Source of the DNA: Rikenellaceae bacterium
GTDB taxonomy: Bacteria; Bacteroidota; Bacteroidia; Bacteroidales; Rikenellaceae
Length of the DNA: 64,000 nt
Assembly: GCA_017936385.1 (NCBI GenBank)
Contig: JAGBFQ010000013.1
Span: 57,616 to 121,615, forward strand
Reading direction: 5' to 3'
Both the position numbers and the translations under genes were made by a program. How positions within the stretch are numbered: the first letter of the stretch is position 1; every line of letters starts with the position of its first letter. Of the stretch, positions 1 through 8,789 are shown one piece after another. The notes beneath the pieces are model-generated. The model saw only the letters and a program-made list of their open reading frames with translations, was not told the origin of the DNA and searched no databases.

Positions 1-93
1 TCTCAACATTAACAGCACCCACAAACAACTAATTGCTATTCAATTATTTCATCCTATCTAAGCTAAGTTACACCTTTGATATAATAACCCAAA

Positions 94-126
94 CGGAGCT
101 ATCCACGCGGGACAGCTCCGTTTTTT
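94..126 (+). terminator. Intrinsic terminator at the left edge
   Basis: A 7-bp stem CGGAGCT/AGCTCCG (94-100 and 114-120) is followed by six T on the plus strand. It fits a plus-strand transcript entering from outside the window. Only three A precede it, so it would terminate the minus-strand fimbrillin operon more weakly. Positions 1-93 contain nothing I can assign. Confidence 0.7.
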
Positions 127-149
127 GATTGATGGAAGTTGTGGCGAGG

Positions 150-1040
150 TTATTGCCAGTCGCCGACATCGCCGTCGATAGAAATTTCAATTTTTTCTTG
201 GTCGGGCGAGGTGTTGAGTGTTACAGAAACCGTATATTGATATCCTGGTTGGAACGACATACTGTAATCAAGCAGATATGCAATACCCTCCATCGTGATT
301 TCAATAAGCGGTGTTTTGCGTTCAATATTTTGAGGAACAATAATCGCATCGAACGTATCATTACTGAGTTTTCTCATCGAGATAGTTTTGCTACCGTATG
401 AGGGGTCTTTCTCGAGTGTGCCGTTTTTGAGACTAACCATAGCTGTTGTTGCGGTGTTGTAAACGTGAACTGTCACATCTTCGGGCAACTCACCTTCGAA
501 CTCGGGACCTCTGACGATGTTCACAATAAGTCTCGACATCATATGGTTGAATGCGAGTTTTACGGTACCATCACTTTTCGCCACCTTTGTCGATTTGGCC
601 CACATCAAATCAGAAGCCTCATAACCGCTGAGGGTTTCAGCAGTTTCTGCACTATCTTGGTCGGTGCGGATAGTGAACGGGAACTCCTCTACCGAGTTTG
701 GCTCGATAGCGGGATATACGGCATAGAAATCGCACGGGTTCTGACTCCAATAAAGAGTACGTTGCGGGTCCCAACCAGCACCATCGTATGTGATTAGTTC
801 GTTATTGATGTAGTTTCCACTGATTTGTAGCGGTGCAACCTCATCGCCATTGTATTCTACTGCCCAGAGCGAGAATTTGTCACCATTTTCAAATTGCGAT
901 AATGTAGCTCTAGTGGCTGGTAATTTTGCGTCAAGGACAATGACATTGCTATCCTTCTCGAGGATTTCATTAGATTGGTCTTGACAAGCATTTGCGAGTA
1001 GTGCAAATGCAGCTATTGCTATTAATTTATATGTTTTCAT
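150..1040 (-). CDS. Fimbrillin-like lipoprotein
   Basis: A 296-residue protein with a lipoprotein signal peptide (hydrophobic stretch then LLANAC, lipidated Cys19). The body resembles the fimbrillin / Mfa-like N-terminal family: a TRAT segment near residue 43, a GDKFSLWA strand, a YAVYPA segment and a DLMWAK followed by KLAFNHMMSRL block, which recur in Bacteroidales FimA/Mfa-type proteins. It probably reaches the cell surface as a fimbrial subunit or minor adhesin. It is the last gene of the minus-strand surface operon, 13 bp after the M64 fusion gene. The related blocks in the fusion protein suggest duplication within the operon. Its role in an assembled pilus is not shown by sequence. Confidence 0.82.
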   Translation of the reverse strand: MKTYKLIAIAAFALLANACQDQSNEILEKDSNVIVLDAKLPATRATLSQFENGDKFSLWAVEYNGDEVAPLQISGNYINNELITYDGAGWDPQRTLYWSQNPCDFYAVYPAIEPNSVEEFPFTIRTDQDSAETAETLSGYEASDLMWAKSTKVAKSDGTVKLAFNHMMSRLIVNIVRGPEFEGELPEDVTVHVYNTATTAMVSLKNGTLEKDPSYGSKTISMRKLSNDTFDAIIVPQNIERKTPLIEITMEGIAYLLDYSMSFQPGYQYTVSVTLNTSPDQEKIEISIDGDVGDWQ

Positions 1041-1053
1041 AATATTTCGGTTA

Positions 1054-4000
1054 TTAGAAGTTTAACTCTGGAGCTACGCCCATTACTACGGGTTCGTAAT
1101 GTTCTACTGCTTTTTCTACAAAGTTTGAGCGAGTTGCTGCGCCACCTGTGAGAGAGCCGTTTACATCACGCACGTCCTTTTGATAGAATTGCTCTTGGTC
1201 GAATACACCGCCACCGCACTCCATAATGCGTTTTACGATAGTTTCGCGTGAGATAGCCGAGAAATAAGGAATGTATGTACCCATACAGCTTACGTCCTCA
1301 CTACGATAAATGCCGTGCGAGTAGCCATATCCACCTTCGAAGATGTCAACTTGGTCTTTGTATTTGGGATGTACCATAAAGTGTTTCCAAGCGACCTCCG
1401 ACATATTACCCGAGAGTGCAATATTCTTGTTCCAGCCAAGTTTTTCGTGGTCTTTGAAATTCTGTTTGTGTTTTTTGTTTTTGGACGAATTGGAGTTAAT
1501 ATTTGCCGATTGCGAGATATTCTCATCTCCAAGTTTCGCAAAAGCGTGTCCACAAGCCTCGTGTTGAATTGTACCTCGGAAATCGTAGGGATAATCACCG
1601 TTGCGAGTGGGGCAAATTGCGATGTTCGAACCATCTTCCCACATATAGGTAATACCCTCGTATTCGTCGCTATTGACAACGATTACGATAAGCGATTTTT
1701 TGATATCCTCTTTGGAGATACCTGCTTTTTGAGCATACTTAAACACCACTTGTTCTTTGATTTTCAGACCCTTTCCTGGAATGTATTGAATTCCGAAAGT
1801 TGTAGTTTTGTGATTGTGTTCGCTGCTCACGCCTGCTTGTTTCGAGATAGCTACCACGGTATAAACATCAAACCAACCTTTGTAAGTTTTGAACGGTTCT
1901 ACATCAAACATATGTCCGATAGCGGTGTTGATGTCGTTGGTGTATTTGCCATTGTCGACATCGCTTGCGTCATATCCTTCGCCAAGGAATACCACTTTGA
2001 CACCATTACCTTCGGTGTGTTCGTAATTAGTGATTACATCACCATCTGCCACAACCTCGCCTTGTGCATCAACAATGTCGTATTGCTCTGCGGTGATTGA
2101 GGCCAATGCGGTCTCTTCGTTATCGAGTTTGAAGGTCACTACACCGGTTCTGTCGCCACTGCCTGCTGCGAGCTCTTTAAGTGTCAAGGTAAGAGTTGTC
2201 GCGCCTGTTCCGGAGGTCGGAGTTACCTCAACCCAATCCGGAGAGCTCACCATCGTCCACGCATCATTATCGAATGCCGAGAGTTGAATTGTGTGCTCGG
2301 TCGAAGCATTCTCGCTACGCACCATATTGTTATCAACATTGAATGCGTAGTACGGTTGAATGTTCTTGAAGTTTTTCCAACCCGTTGCAACTTGATACTT
2401 CACAATCGACTGTGCCGGGACATAAAGAGTGGCGTTCTCATAAGCTTCAGATGCAAATACGGCATAACCTGTATTTTCCACAAGGGTCGGAGGAATTATA
2501 GCCTCGCATATTACGGTTTTCAGGTTTGGTGAATTGTAGAACGCAAGTTCTTCAATTACTTCCAAATCAGTAGGCAGATGAAGATATTCGAGACTTTTTT
2601 GATATTGGAAAGCAGAATTGCCGATAGACCTCAACGATGCAGGTAAAATCAATTTAGTTAAAGGATTTGGTTCTGCATTCCATCCGCTTGTTCCTTCAAA
2701 ACCACATTGGTCTATACGTACGATATCATCATGAAGTATAATATTATTAAATCTATTTCTAAAAAACGCTTCTTTATTTATGCGAGTGATTTGATTAGGG
2801 ATAACTAATTCACCGGTGAAAGGGATGCCATAAAAAGCACTCCTACCGATTTCTTTTAGGCTATTAGGCAGTTCCAATGAGCCATTGAATTTGCAATCGC
2901 GAAATGCATATTCACCTATTTTGGTAACACCTTCGTGTAGAACCAATTTGCCTGTAAGTCCTTTGCAACCATAAAAACAATGGTCTGGTATCTCGGTCAA
3001 CTTTTCGGGCAATACAAGGGAGTTGGCAGTAAGTCCCACACAACCATAAAAGCAGCCGCTTCCTATGCTCTCCAAACCTTCGGGGAGCATCAATTGTCCG
3101 GTAAGCAGGTTACAATCATGGAATACATCCTGTCCTAAAGATTTCAGACCCGTGGGCAATTGAAGAGATGTTATTGAAGTGGCATAAAAAGCATGATTCT
3201 CAACACATTCAACATCACTGGGGATAATCAAGGCTCCCAACAGCATTGTTTTATAAAAAGCATATGCTCCAATCTTTACGACCTTCTCGGGGAACACAAA
3301 ATTAACAAGTGTTTCTTTATCTCTGAACGCACAGGCCGGTATTGCATCTTCTATATTACCATAGGTGTAACCGCTACCATAATAATTCTCTGAGAAAATT
3401 TCATCATTGTCTTTGTCGCCAATATAGTTAGAGTATCCACTACGATAGCGGCTGGCTTTAGTGCTGGCTATGATTTTACACTCCTTAAGGTTGACTGATT
3501 GAAGAATCTCCATAGAGTCACGCATATAGAAAAATTCACAACCGTCGATAATACCCGAAATCTTCAAGTTCTTGATTTTGTCGGGATTCTTCTTGTCGGC
3601 ACGAATCTTTGCACCAAGAGTACCTGCCTGCTCAAGGTGAACACAATAGTATTGACGAGCCTCGCCCCCGTGGGTGTCGAGGTCGGCAATCCAAGGCACA
3701 ATCTCGCAATCCTCAAGCGACAACTCATAATCGCCCGACGGACTCTTCTTGTTAATCTCGATAGTGAATTTGGCTTGACTGCCCGACTCATAAGCAAAAG
3801 CATTGAGGTTATCATCGTCATCTTTATATTTGAAGCGATACACTACACCATCTATGGTAATCGAGAAGAGAGCTGCACCCGACTCAACAATTTGCGGAAC
3901 AACAATCGCACGATACCCCTCGGCATTATGTTTCATCACGATACCTTCGCCCGTGAACGTGCCTGTTGCCGAAACCTCGCCCGTTGCAAGGTCGATGGTT

Positions 4001-4641
4001 GCAGTTCGTGTTGTGTTCATTGCTAAAACACTCTTGTCAAGTGCGTCAAACTCACCGTCACCAAAGCCTTCGCCCTCAACAAGCACCACATTTGCACAAG
4101 CCATACGGTGGTCAAACTTGATGCGAACTTTCGCTTCACTCGGGGTTACATTCTCTACTTTACCCCACAAGAAGTCCGACAGAGCATAGCCATCCATAGA
4201 GTTTGCACCCGATTGGTCTTGTTGTACCTCAAACGGGTATTCACTTACGCTATTCACCGCGGCATAAGGATAGTAGGCGTAGAGGTCGATATTGGTTTTT
4301 GCGTCTTTGTAGAACACGCCACCAGGCGACACCCATTTATTTTGACTCTCGTCGTAGGTGTAGCGGGCGTTGTCAACTTGGTTGCCCTCGTCAACAAGTG
4401 TTCCCTTAACCGTATTTTTGTCGGTATAGTTCACACCAAATAGACCTACCTGGTCGTCTTGGCAGAATCCACCGTCATCGACACGGGTAGTATACTGTTG
4501 ATTGATTGCGCCATCGATTTGAATGGCCAATACCCTACTATCATTCGGCATTTGAGAGCCGCCAAGTTCGTTAGGGTCTTTTGTGCAACTCGACAGCACC
4601 ATTGCCGAAAGAGCCGCGAAAAGGTAAAATTTACGTTTCAT
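1054..4641 (-). CDS. Fimbrillin / BspA-type LRR / BACON / M64 peptidase fusion lipoprotein
   Basis: A 1195-residue lipoprotein (AMVLSSC, Cys19). Modules in order: a fimbrillin-like region (about 35-315, with YAYYPYA, DFLWGK and KFDHRMA blocks); BspA-like leucine-rich repeats (about 350-740; repeats of the type LVLPEKLTEIPDHCFYGC); a BACON-type Ig-like module (about 770-870, with a WTMVSSPDWVEVTPTSG core); and a C-terminal zinc metallopeptidase of the M64 (IgA peptidase) type. The zinc motif HEACGH lies at 1027-1032 and is followed by AFAKLGDE, as in that family. Fimbrillin-type anchoring plus a peptidase suggests a surface protease held on or near fimbriae. The substrate is unknown; the family name does not prove IgA cleavage. 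It sits between two fimbrillin genes, 23 bp after the first. Confidence 0.85.
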   Translation of the reverse strand: MKRKFYLFAALSAMVLSSCTKDPNELGGSQMPNDSRVLAIQIDGAINQQYTTRVDDGGFCQDDQVGLFGVNYTDKNTVKGTLVDEGNQVDNARYTYDESQNKWVSPGGVFYKDAKTNIDLYAYYPYAAVNSVSEYPFEVQQDQSGANSMDGYALSDFLWGKVENVTPSEAKVRIKFDHRMACANVVLVEGEGFGDGEFDALDKSVLAMNTTRTATIDLATGEVSATGTFTGEGIVMKHNAEGYRAIVVPQIVESGAALFSITIDGVVYRFKYKDDDDNLNAFAYESGSQAKFTIEINKKSPSGDYELSLEDCEIVPWIADLDTHGGEARQYYCVHLEQAGTLGAKIRADKKNPDKIKNLKISGIIDGCEFFYMRDSMEILQSVNLKECKIIASTKASRYRSGYSNYIGDKDNDEIFSENYYGSGYTYGNIEDAIPACAFRDKETLVNFVFPEKVVKIGAYAFYKTMLLGALIIPSDVECVENHAFYATSITSLQLPTGLKSLGQDVFHDCNLLTGQLMLPEGLESIGSGCFYGCVGLTANSLVLPEKLTEIPDHCFYGCKGLTGKLVLHEGVTKIGEYAFRDCKFNGSLELPNSLKEIGRSAFYGIPFTGELVIPNQITRINKEAFFRNRFNNIILHDDIVRIDQCGFEGTSGWNAEPNPLTKLILPASLRSIGNSAFQYQKSLEYLHLPTDLEVIEELAFYNSPNLKTVICEAIIPPTLVENTGYAVFASEAYENATLYVPAQSIVKYQVATGWKNFKNIQPYYAFNVDNNMVRSENASTEHTIQLSAFDNDAWTMVSSPDWVEVTPTSGTGATTLTLTLKELAAGSGDRTGVVTFKLDNEETALASITAEQYDIVDAQGEVVADGDVITNYEHTEGNGVKVVFLGEGYDASDVDNGKYTNDINTAIGHMFDVEPFKTYKGWFDVYTVVAISKQAGVSSEHNHKTTTFGIQYIPGKGLKIKEQVVFKYAQKAGISKEDIKKSLIVIVVNSDEYEGITYMWEDGSNIAICPTRNGDYPYDFRGTIQHEACGHAFAKLGDENISQSANINSNSSKNKKHKQNFKDHEKLGWNKNIALSGNMSEVAWKHFMVHPKYKDQVDIFEGGYGYSHGIYRSEDVSCMGTYIPYFSAISRETIVKRIMECGGGVFDQEQFYQKDVRDVNGSLTGGAATRSNFVEKAVEHYEPVVMGVAPELNF

Positions 4642-4664
4642 ATTATTGTGTTTTTAAGTTCTTA

Positions 4665-5621
4665 TTATTCTGCTGCGCCACTATGTTCGACACCATTATT
4701 ATTCCAACCATTAACACCCATAGCCGTTGAGGCATCAGTGATACTCAACTCACGGATAAGGCGTTTATACTTGTTGCGCTCAAATGTTAGGCTCTTATCA
4801 ACAGTGAACGTCTGCTCGCCACCATAGTATCCCGAAACCTTAACGGAAATACCTTGTGAATAGGTGGCAGGGGGGATAACAATCCAAAAATCGGTAGCCG
4901 TTTGCTCTGTCGTTCCAATCTGGACAGATTCAACACAATTGAGAGTAACAGAAGAAGTAGCGCCTGTCATCTCAAGGGTAGGATAACCGCCATACACAGG
5001 CGTAATCTTGCAAGTTCCCGCGACAGGCTCTCCTGCATTGGTTGTGAGTGTCACAGAACCAACAGTCTGCTCGACGCCCCATAGGCGAACCAACAAAAAG
5101 CTACACGCATTACGGAACAACAAATCAAAATCTTCCAAATCAGCAGTAACAGCAACCATCACATTCGCGCCTCGACCGACCGAACTTTCGGCATAAGTTT
5201 GAGTCGCAGGGAGTGTGAACTGAATGTAATCCGCGACATTATCATATTTATATTTGGTCGTGGATGCATAGGGATAAAGTGCATAATATCGGTCGAGGTC
5301 GTTACCCGTACCGAAACCAGCCTTTACAAACTCAAAATCGCCGGCATTGTCACCATCCTCGCCCATAAACTTATATTGTTTATTGCGAGTTGTTCCTTCG
5401 AATAGCGTAATTCGGTCGTCTGCATTCCAATGCAGGCGAACTTTCTCGTCGAGGAAAACACGACTGCCGTCCTCTTCAGCAATAATTCCACGGAACACAA
5501 GCTCCGAAGGTGTGTCCGGAACCTCGGGTGAAGGTGTGGGTGTGGACAGTTGGTCATCACCTCCCGCTTGACACGACACCATTAGCACCGCAAGGGCAAA
5601 AATAAAACTCTTCATAGCCAT
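4665..5621 (-). CDS. Fimbrillin-like lipoprotein
   Basis: 318 residues from the ATG at 5621 (a second ATG at 5615 gives MKSF...). Either start puts a lipobox-like VLMVSC near residue 17; more upstream in-frame ATGs would spoil the signal peptide and run into the small ORF. The fimbrillin-like body carries DEKVRLHWNADDRITLFEG near the N-terminus, RYYALYPYAST and a late WIVIPPATYSQGISV block. This is close in style to the N-terminal half of the protein at 7132-8694. It begins 4 bp after the stop of the 39-aa ORF, so the two are probably co-translated. It is the first large gene of the operon behind the leader RNA at 5.8-6.0 kb. Confidence 0.8.
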   Translation of the reverse strand: MAMKSFIFALAVLMVSCQAGGDDQLSTPTPSPEVPDTPSELVFRGIIAEEDGSRVFLDEKVRLHWNADDRITLFEGTTRNKQYKFMGEDGDNAGDFEFVKAGFGTGNDLDRYYALYPYASTTKYKYDNVADYIQFTLPATQTYAESSVGRGANVMVAVTADLEDFDLLFRNACSFLLVRLWGVEQTVGSVTLTTNAGEPVAGTCKITPVYGGYPTLEMTGATSSVTLNCVESVQIGTTEQTATDFWIVIPPATYSQGISVKVSGYYGGEQTFTVDKSLTFERNKYKRLIRELSITDASTAMGVNGWNNNGVEHSGAAE

Positions 5622-5625
5622 TGAA

Positions 5626-5745
5626 TTAAATATCCCCATCAAACTCTGGATTCTCGAGAGTCGAGCCCTCAAAACCTCGCTCTACTTGGATTTGTGTTAT
5701 CTCGATTTCTGGCACGAGATAAATAGCCTTGTTGTCTTTTTTCAT
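5626..5745 (-). CDS. Small acidic protein preceding a fimbrillin gene (YLxPE...GFxGS family)
   Basis: A 39-aa ORF starting MKKDNKAIYLVPEIEI, continuing VERGFEGS and ending in acidic residues. It has no signal peptide or membrane segment. The same pattern, YL-x-PE-(V/I) then VE-x-GF-x-GS, occurs in the small ORFs at 6975-7115 and 49470-49613, each lying directly before a fimbrillin gene. Three independent loci keep frame, length and motif, which supports real coding. The stop lies 4 bp before the downstream lipoprotein ATG. Function unknown: it could be a cytosolic regulator, a chaperone-like partner or a peptide precursor. No modifying enzyme is adjacent. Confidence 0.75.
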   Translation of the reverse strand: MKKDNKAIYLVPEIEITQIQVERGFEGSTLENPEFDGDI

Positions 5746-5826
5746 AGTAATCTATTTTAGTTAAATATTTGCCGTCTAAAATCAAATTACTATCCGCACC
5801 CCGATAGTGGTATGTTAATTGGTAGC

Positions 5827-6019
5827 AAAAAGAAAGCGTGGTGCCGGAAACTTATTTTAGTTAAGCAGGCTCTGGATTACCTTCGAGATAAAATAAGCAA
5901 CAGCCCCACGCCACACCCTTGTAGGTATGACGCAGGAAGATGTTCGCTTATCCCCTCTCTTTGAATTTTCCAGATTCGCTTAACGAGAATAAACTTACAC
6001 TTTCCGCGTAAAACAATAT
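5827..6019 (-). ncRNA. Structured leader RNA, copy C, upstream of fimbrillin operon
   Basis: Between the promoter at 6027-6034 and the small ORF, the minus strand folds like the elements at 6.65-6.91 and 43.64-43.89 kb. Closing helix P1 pairs GAAAGTGT (6004-5997) with ACGCTTTC (5839-5832) through one wobble and is followed by five T. Inner helices are P3 GTTAAGC/GCTTAAC (5984-5978 and 5866-5860), P4 TCTGGA/TCCAGA (5974-5969 and 5876-5871), P5 GATAAGC/GCTTATT (5952-5946 and 5898-5892) and apical P6 CGTCATACC/GGTGTGGCG (5932-5924 and 5917-5909). Bases differ from the other copies but pairing is kept. It may be an attenuator, a riboswitch-like leader or a separate small RNA. Confidence 0.72.
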
Positions 6020-6026
6020 GTTGCTA

Positions 6027-6034
6027 CAAAGATA
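6027..6034 (-). promoter_or_regulatory. Promoter -7 box of fimbrillin operon
   Basis: TATCTTTG on the minus strand matches the Bacteroidetes -7 consensus TAnnTTTG. It lies about 280 nt before the small ORF, so the leader transcript is long. Confidence 0.7.
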
Positions 6035-6327
6035 GCTAACTTTTTTCGGAAAAGTATTGCTACAGAACATATTTTTGTTTACATATCACAGAAGCACAAT
6101 AAAATCCCCAACTGATTAGTTAGCAATCTGCTAAATGAATTCAAAAACTCACATAAATACAGCAAGCTCTAAAATTTAGGAAGTTAAAAAACAGCCCAAT
6201 ACTATAAATTATCCAAAATTGTTGTACACCCATAAAGCATTAATAAAAATTAGCAGACAATTATCGAACCTTTGATAAAAACAAGGCTCTGCTTATAATG
6301 GGTAGACTACCAGAGAGTTACAGGAAT
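6035..6327. other. AT-rich intergenic region without recognisable genes
   Basis: About 290 bp of AT-rich DNA between the fimbrillin operon promoter and the tRNA-Leu terminator. I see no ORF with coding character, no repeat array and no RNA gene. It should contain the -33 region of the operon promoter at its left end and may hold regulator sites. Confidence 0.6.
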
Positions 6328-6361
6328 AAAAAAGAGGAAAATTCTTTCGAAAATTCCTCTT
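6328..6361 (-). terminator. Intrinsic terminator of tRNA-Leu
   Basis: On the minus strand AAGAGGAA and TTCCTCTT form a stem closed by a TTTTCGAAAGAATT loop, followed by a T run. It lies 12 bp beyond the tRNA 3' end. Confidence 0.8.
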
Positions 6362-6372
6362 CGGTAAATTTG

Positions 6373-6454
6373 TGCGGATAAAGGGACTCGAACCCCCACG
6401 CCTCTCGGCATCAGATCCTAAGTCTGACGTGGCTACCAATTACACCATATCCGC
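6373..6454 (-). tRNA. tRNA-Leu (anticodon UAG)
   Basis: On the minus strand the sequence begins GCGGATATGGTG and ends TATCCGC plus discriminator A, giving a 7-bp acceptor stem GCGGATA/TATCCGC. The anticodon arm CAGA-CTTAGGA-TCTG gives anticodon TAG. The T arm contains GTTCGAGTC. A long variable arm (GCCGAGAGGC) is as expected for class II leucine tRNA. CCA is not encoded. Its own promoter and terminator flank it. Confidence 0.95.
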
Positions 6455-6468
6455 AACTTTTAGGATGT

Positions 6469-6476
6469 GCAAAGAT
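6469..6476 (-). promoter_or_regulatory. Promoter -7 box of tRNA-Leu
   Basis: TATCTTTG on the minus strand, 14 bp before the tRNA 5' end, matches TAnnTTTG. Confidence 0.7.
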
Positions 6477-6610
6477 ACAACTATTTTCGGACTTCGCAAA
6501 TTTTCGGGCGGCACAACCCAACTTTACAAATAATCACCCATAAAAGACTGCGCGGACACGCTGTAACAAAAAGTATTTCCTATATTTTGCGGACAAGACC
6601 CCGAAGAGTG

Positions 6611-6641
6611 TTGTTCGTTTGCGAAAAGTTTTCTAAATTTG
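6611..6641 (+). promoter_or_regulatory. Promoter of second fimbrillin locus
   Basis: -7 box TAAATTTG at 6634-6641 with TTG at 6611-6613, 20 bp apart. The transcript would start near 6648 with a short hairpin (CGGG/CCCG), then the structured leader. Confidence 0.65.
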
Positions 6642-6648
6642 CGATGTC

Positions 6649-6907
6649 TGCGGGACACTGAGCCCGTGGCAATTACATATTTTGATGAAAGTGTTTTCGC
6701 TTTTATCCTTGATAAGAAATCTGACAGTTTCAAACAAAGACGAGGATACGACAACACTCATTTCTTGTATAGTTATGTGGCTGTACGCATTAGGCGTACC
6801 TACCCCATACTATTCAGGTGTGGGGTCTTGTAATCGTTTATTCGTCTTGGGTTTTGTCAGAACCTCTTATCAGATAAACGAGATTGCTCCACACTTTCAG
6901 TTTTTTT
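6649..6907 (+). ncRNA. Structured leader RNA, copy A
   Basis: Closing helix P1 GAAAGTGT/ACACTTTC (6687-6694 and 6891-6898) is followed by seven T. Nested inside are P2 TTTATC/GATAAA (6702-6707, 6873-6878), P3 TGATAAG/CTTATCA (6710-6716, 6866-6872), P4 TCTGACA/TGTCAGA (6720-6726, 6855-6861), P5 AAGACGA/TCGTCTT (6737-6743, 6842-6848), a side hairpin GTACGC/GCGTAC (6783-6788, 6794-6799) and apical P6 ACCCCATAC/GTGTGGGGT (6802-6810, 6818-6826). Copies B (43.6-43.9 kb) and C (5.8-6.0 kb) keep this fold with compensatory changes. TTCAA after P4 and CAGAnCCT on its 3' side are conserved. Known Rfam membership could not be checked. Confidence 0.78.
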
Positions 6908-6974
6908 AATACCCTAACACCATATTGGAGCGTATGGTTTTGAGCGAACAAACAAACTCAAAACATAAATACGT

Positions 6975-7115
6975 ATGAACAAAACTGAACAAAGGGTTTA
7001 CCTCACACCCGAAGTCGAGGTCGTAGAATTTGCAGTCGAGCAAGGCTTTGACGGCAGTTTAGGGAACCAAATCGAGGACCTTGGTGGCGAAAAAATAGAA
7101 GGCGATTGGGAATAG
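6975..7115 (+). CDS. Small acidic protein preceding a fimbrillin gene (YLxPE...GFxGS family)
   Basis: A 46-aa ORF beginning MNKTEQRVYLTPEVEVVE, then AVEQGFDGS, and ending in an acidic, Trp-containing tail (EGDWE). It shares YLxPE(V/I) and VExGFxGS with the ORFs at 5626-5745 and 49470-49613; the C-terminal tails differ freely. It has no signal peptide. It lies 68 bp after the T run of the leader RNA and 16 bp before the fimbrillin-LRR gene, the same order as at the other loci. Function unknown. Confidence 0.75.
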   Translation: MNKTEQRVYLTPEVEVVEFAVEQGFDGSLGNQIEDLGGEKIEGDWE

Positions 7116-7131
7116 TTTAAATTAGTAAATC

Positions 7132-8694
7132 ATGAAGAAATTATTCTATTGCGCCATAGCTGCGCTTATGATTGTTGGTTGCGCCCAACACGACGAGAAC
7201 GAGCCCATTGTTCGCCCCGTAATAAATGCTCCCGAGACGCTGTATGCAGACTTTGAGCAACCCACGTCGCGTACCTATGTCGAGAATGAGAAATCGTTGC
7301 GCTGGACAAACGGTGACGAAATCTCGTACTTCCCGAGCGTGGCATACAACATGCAGTACCGTTACAATGGTGAAACAGGCTCAAACAATGCCGCGTTCAC
7401 AAAAATCACCAGCGACCCCATAACTGGTACGGCATTGGCTCGTAACTACGCTGTGTATCCCTACAACGTCCAAACGTCCATTTCTGACGAAGGTGTAATT
7501 TCGTTGATACTTCCTGCCGAACAAAAATACGGCGTAAACTCTTTTGGAGAGGGAGCCAACACCATGGTTTGTGCCACAAGTGGCACTACTGATGCGGTTT
7601 TGCGTTTCAAAAACGCGGGCGGTTACCTTAAAATCAAACTTTATGGCGATGATGTTACGGTCAAGAGCGTAACCTTAGAAGGCAACAACAACGAGCGAAT
7701 TGCCGGAGCGGCTACAGTCACAGCGGCCTATAATGCTGACCCCGAGATAACCATGTCTAATAGTGCAACGACAACGGTTACCATCGACTGCGGCGAAGGC
7801 GTTACTCTTAGCAACGACTCCGCGAACCCTACTGCATTCTGGTTTGTACTGCCCGAGGTTACCTTTACGGGTGGATTCACCATTACGGTAACGGATGTTA
7901 ATGGTGACACATTCGAGAAATCGACCTCTAATAGTTTCACCATCGACCGCAACATGATTCAACCGATGAAGGCTCTCAATGCAGTTATCGAGAGCGAGGA
8001 ACAATCTACCACCCCCGCCGACAACGAGATTTGGTATACAGCCTCTGAGGAAGTCACCCCTAATGTTTCCATTAGTGGAGGTGGATTTGGTGCAAATATT
8101 ACAAGCAATGTTTGGAACGAAGTTACGGGTAAAGGCGTAATTACATTTGATGGTAATGTGACGAAAGTTGGTAATAGTGCGTTTACCAGACGCACAGCTC
8201 TCACAAGCGTAACCCTACCCAATGGAGTTACAAGCATTTCTGACTATGCATTCCAGAATTGTACTGCATTGAGTGATATTGTAATAGGTAATAGTGTACG
8301 ATACATTGGAAGTCAAGCTTTTTTGGGATGTAAAGCTCTTGCTGGCATTACACTTCCTAATAGTATGGCAACAATTGGCGGTGAAGCATTCCTCCAATGT
8401 GGACTTAAAAGTATTGTATTACCAGAGGGACTTAAAACTATTAGATGGAGTGCATTCAGTCAATGTGACTCCTTGACAAGTGTGACTATTCCGTCAACTG
8501 TCACAGCTATCGAAGAAAAAGCATTTGCATATTGTCGTTATCTTACTCAAGTGATTTGCCAGGCAACGACTCCTCCTACATTGGGAACGAAGGTTTTTTA
8601 TAATACTCAGGCTTACATTGATGTGCCGGATGATTCCATTGATGCCTATAAAAAGGCTGATGGTTGGAAAGATTATGCCGACAAAATCCAATAG
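7132..8694 (+). CDS. Fimbrillin-like lipoprotein with BspA-type LRR tail
   Basis: A 520-residue lipoprotein (ALMIVGC, Cys17). Residues about 30-285 resemble a fimbrillin N-terminal domain (TSRTYV, LRWTNGDEISYFP, RNYAVYPYN and FWFVLPEVTFTGGFTI blocks, close to the 318-aa protein at 4665-5621). Residues about 310-500 are BspA-like leucine-rich repeats with units such as LTSVTLPNGVTSISDYAFQNC. The end (TLGTKVFYNTQAYIDVPDDSIDAYKKADGWKDYADKIQ region, about 485-520) is the usual cap of such repeats. Likely a surface adhesin. It has the same fimbrillin plus LRR order as the 1195-aa protein but lacks a protease. It follows its leader RNA and the 46-aa ORF and ends at a bidirectional terminator. Confidence 0.83.
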   Translation: MKKLFYCAIAALMIVGCAQHDENEPIVRPVINAPETLYADFEQPTSRTYVENEKSLRWTNGDEISYFPSVAYNMQYRYNGETGSNNAAFTKITSDPITGTALARNYAVYPYNVQTSISDEGVISLILPAEQKYGVNSFGEGANTMVCATSGTTDAVLRFKNAGGYLKIKLYGDDVTVKSVTLEGNNNERIAGAATVTAAYNADPEITMSNSATTTVTIDCGEGVTLSNDSANPTAFWFVLPEVTFTGGFTITVTDVNGDTFEKSTSNSFTIDRNMIQPMKALNAVIESEEQSTTPADNEIWYTASEEVTPNVSISGGGFGANITSNVWNEVTGKGVITFDGNVTKVGNSAFTRRTALTSVTLPNGVTSISDYAFQNCTALSDIVIGNSVRYIGSQAFLGCKALAGITLPNSMATIGGEAFLQCGLKSIVLPEGLKTIRWSAFSQCDSLTSVTIPSTVTAIEEKAFAYCRYLTQVICQATTPPTLGTKVFYNTQAYIDVPDDSIDAYKKADGWKDYADKIQ

Positions 8695-8730
8695 TTCTAA
8701 CTGCGGCTGACAACCGCTTGAACACGACAA

Positions 8731-8775
8731 ATGGGCTGTCCAACAAGTTTTGTTGTGACAGCCCATTTTACTTTT
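8731..8775 (+). terminator. Terminator between convergent genes
   Basis: ATGGGCTGTC/GACAGCCCAT stem (8731-8740 and 8757-8766) with an inner CAACA/TGTTG extension, followed by TTTACTTTT. It ends the fimbrillin-LRR transcript and may also act for the opposing CDF gene. Confidence 0.8.
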
Positions 8776-8789
8776 GTCTAACAAGAAAT

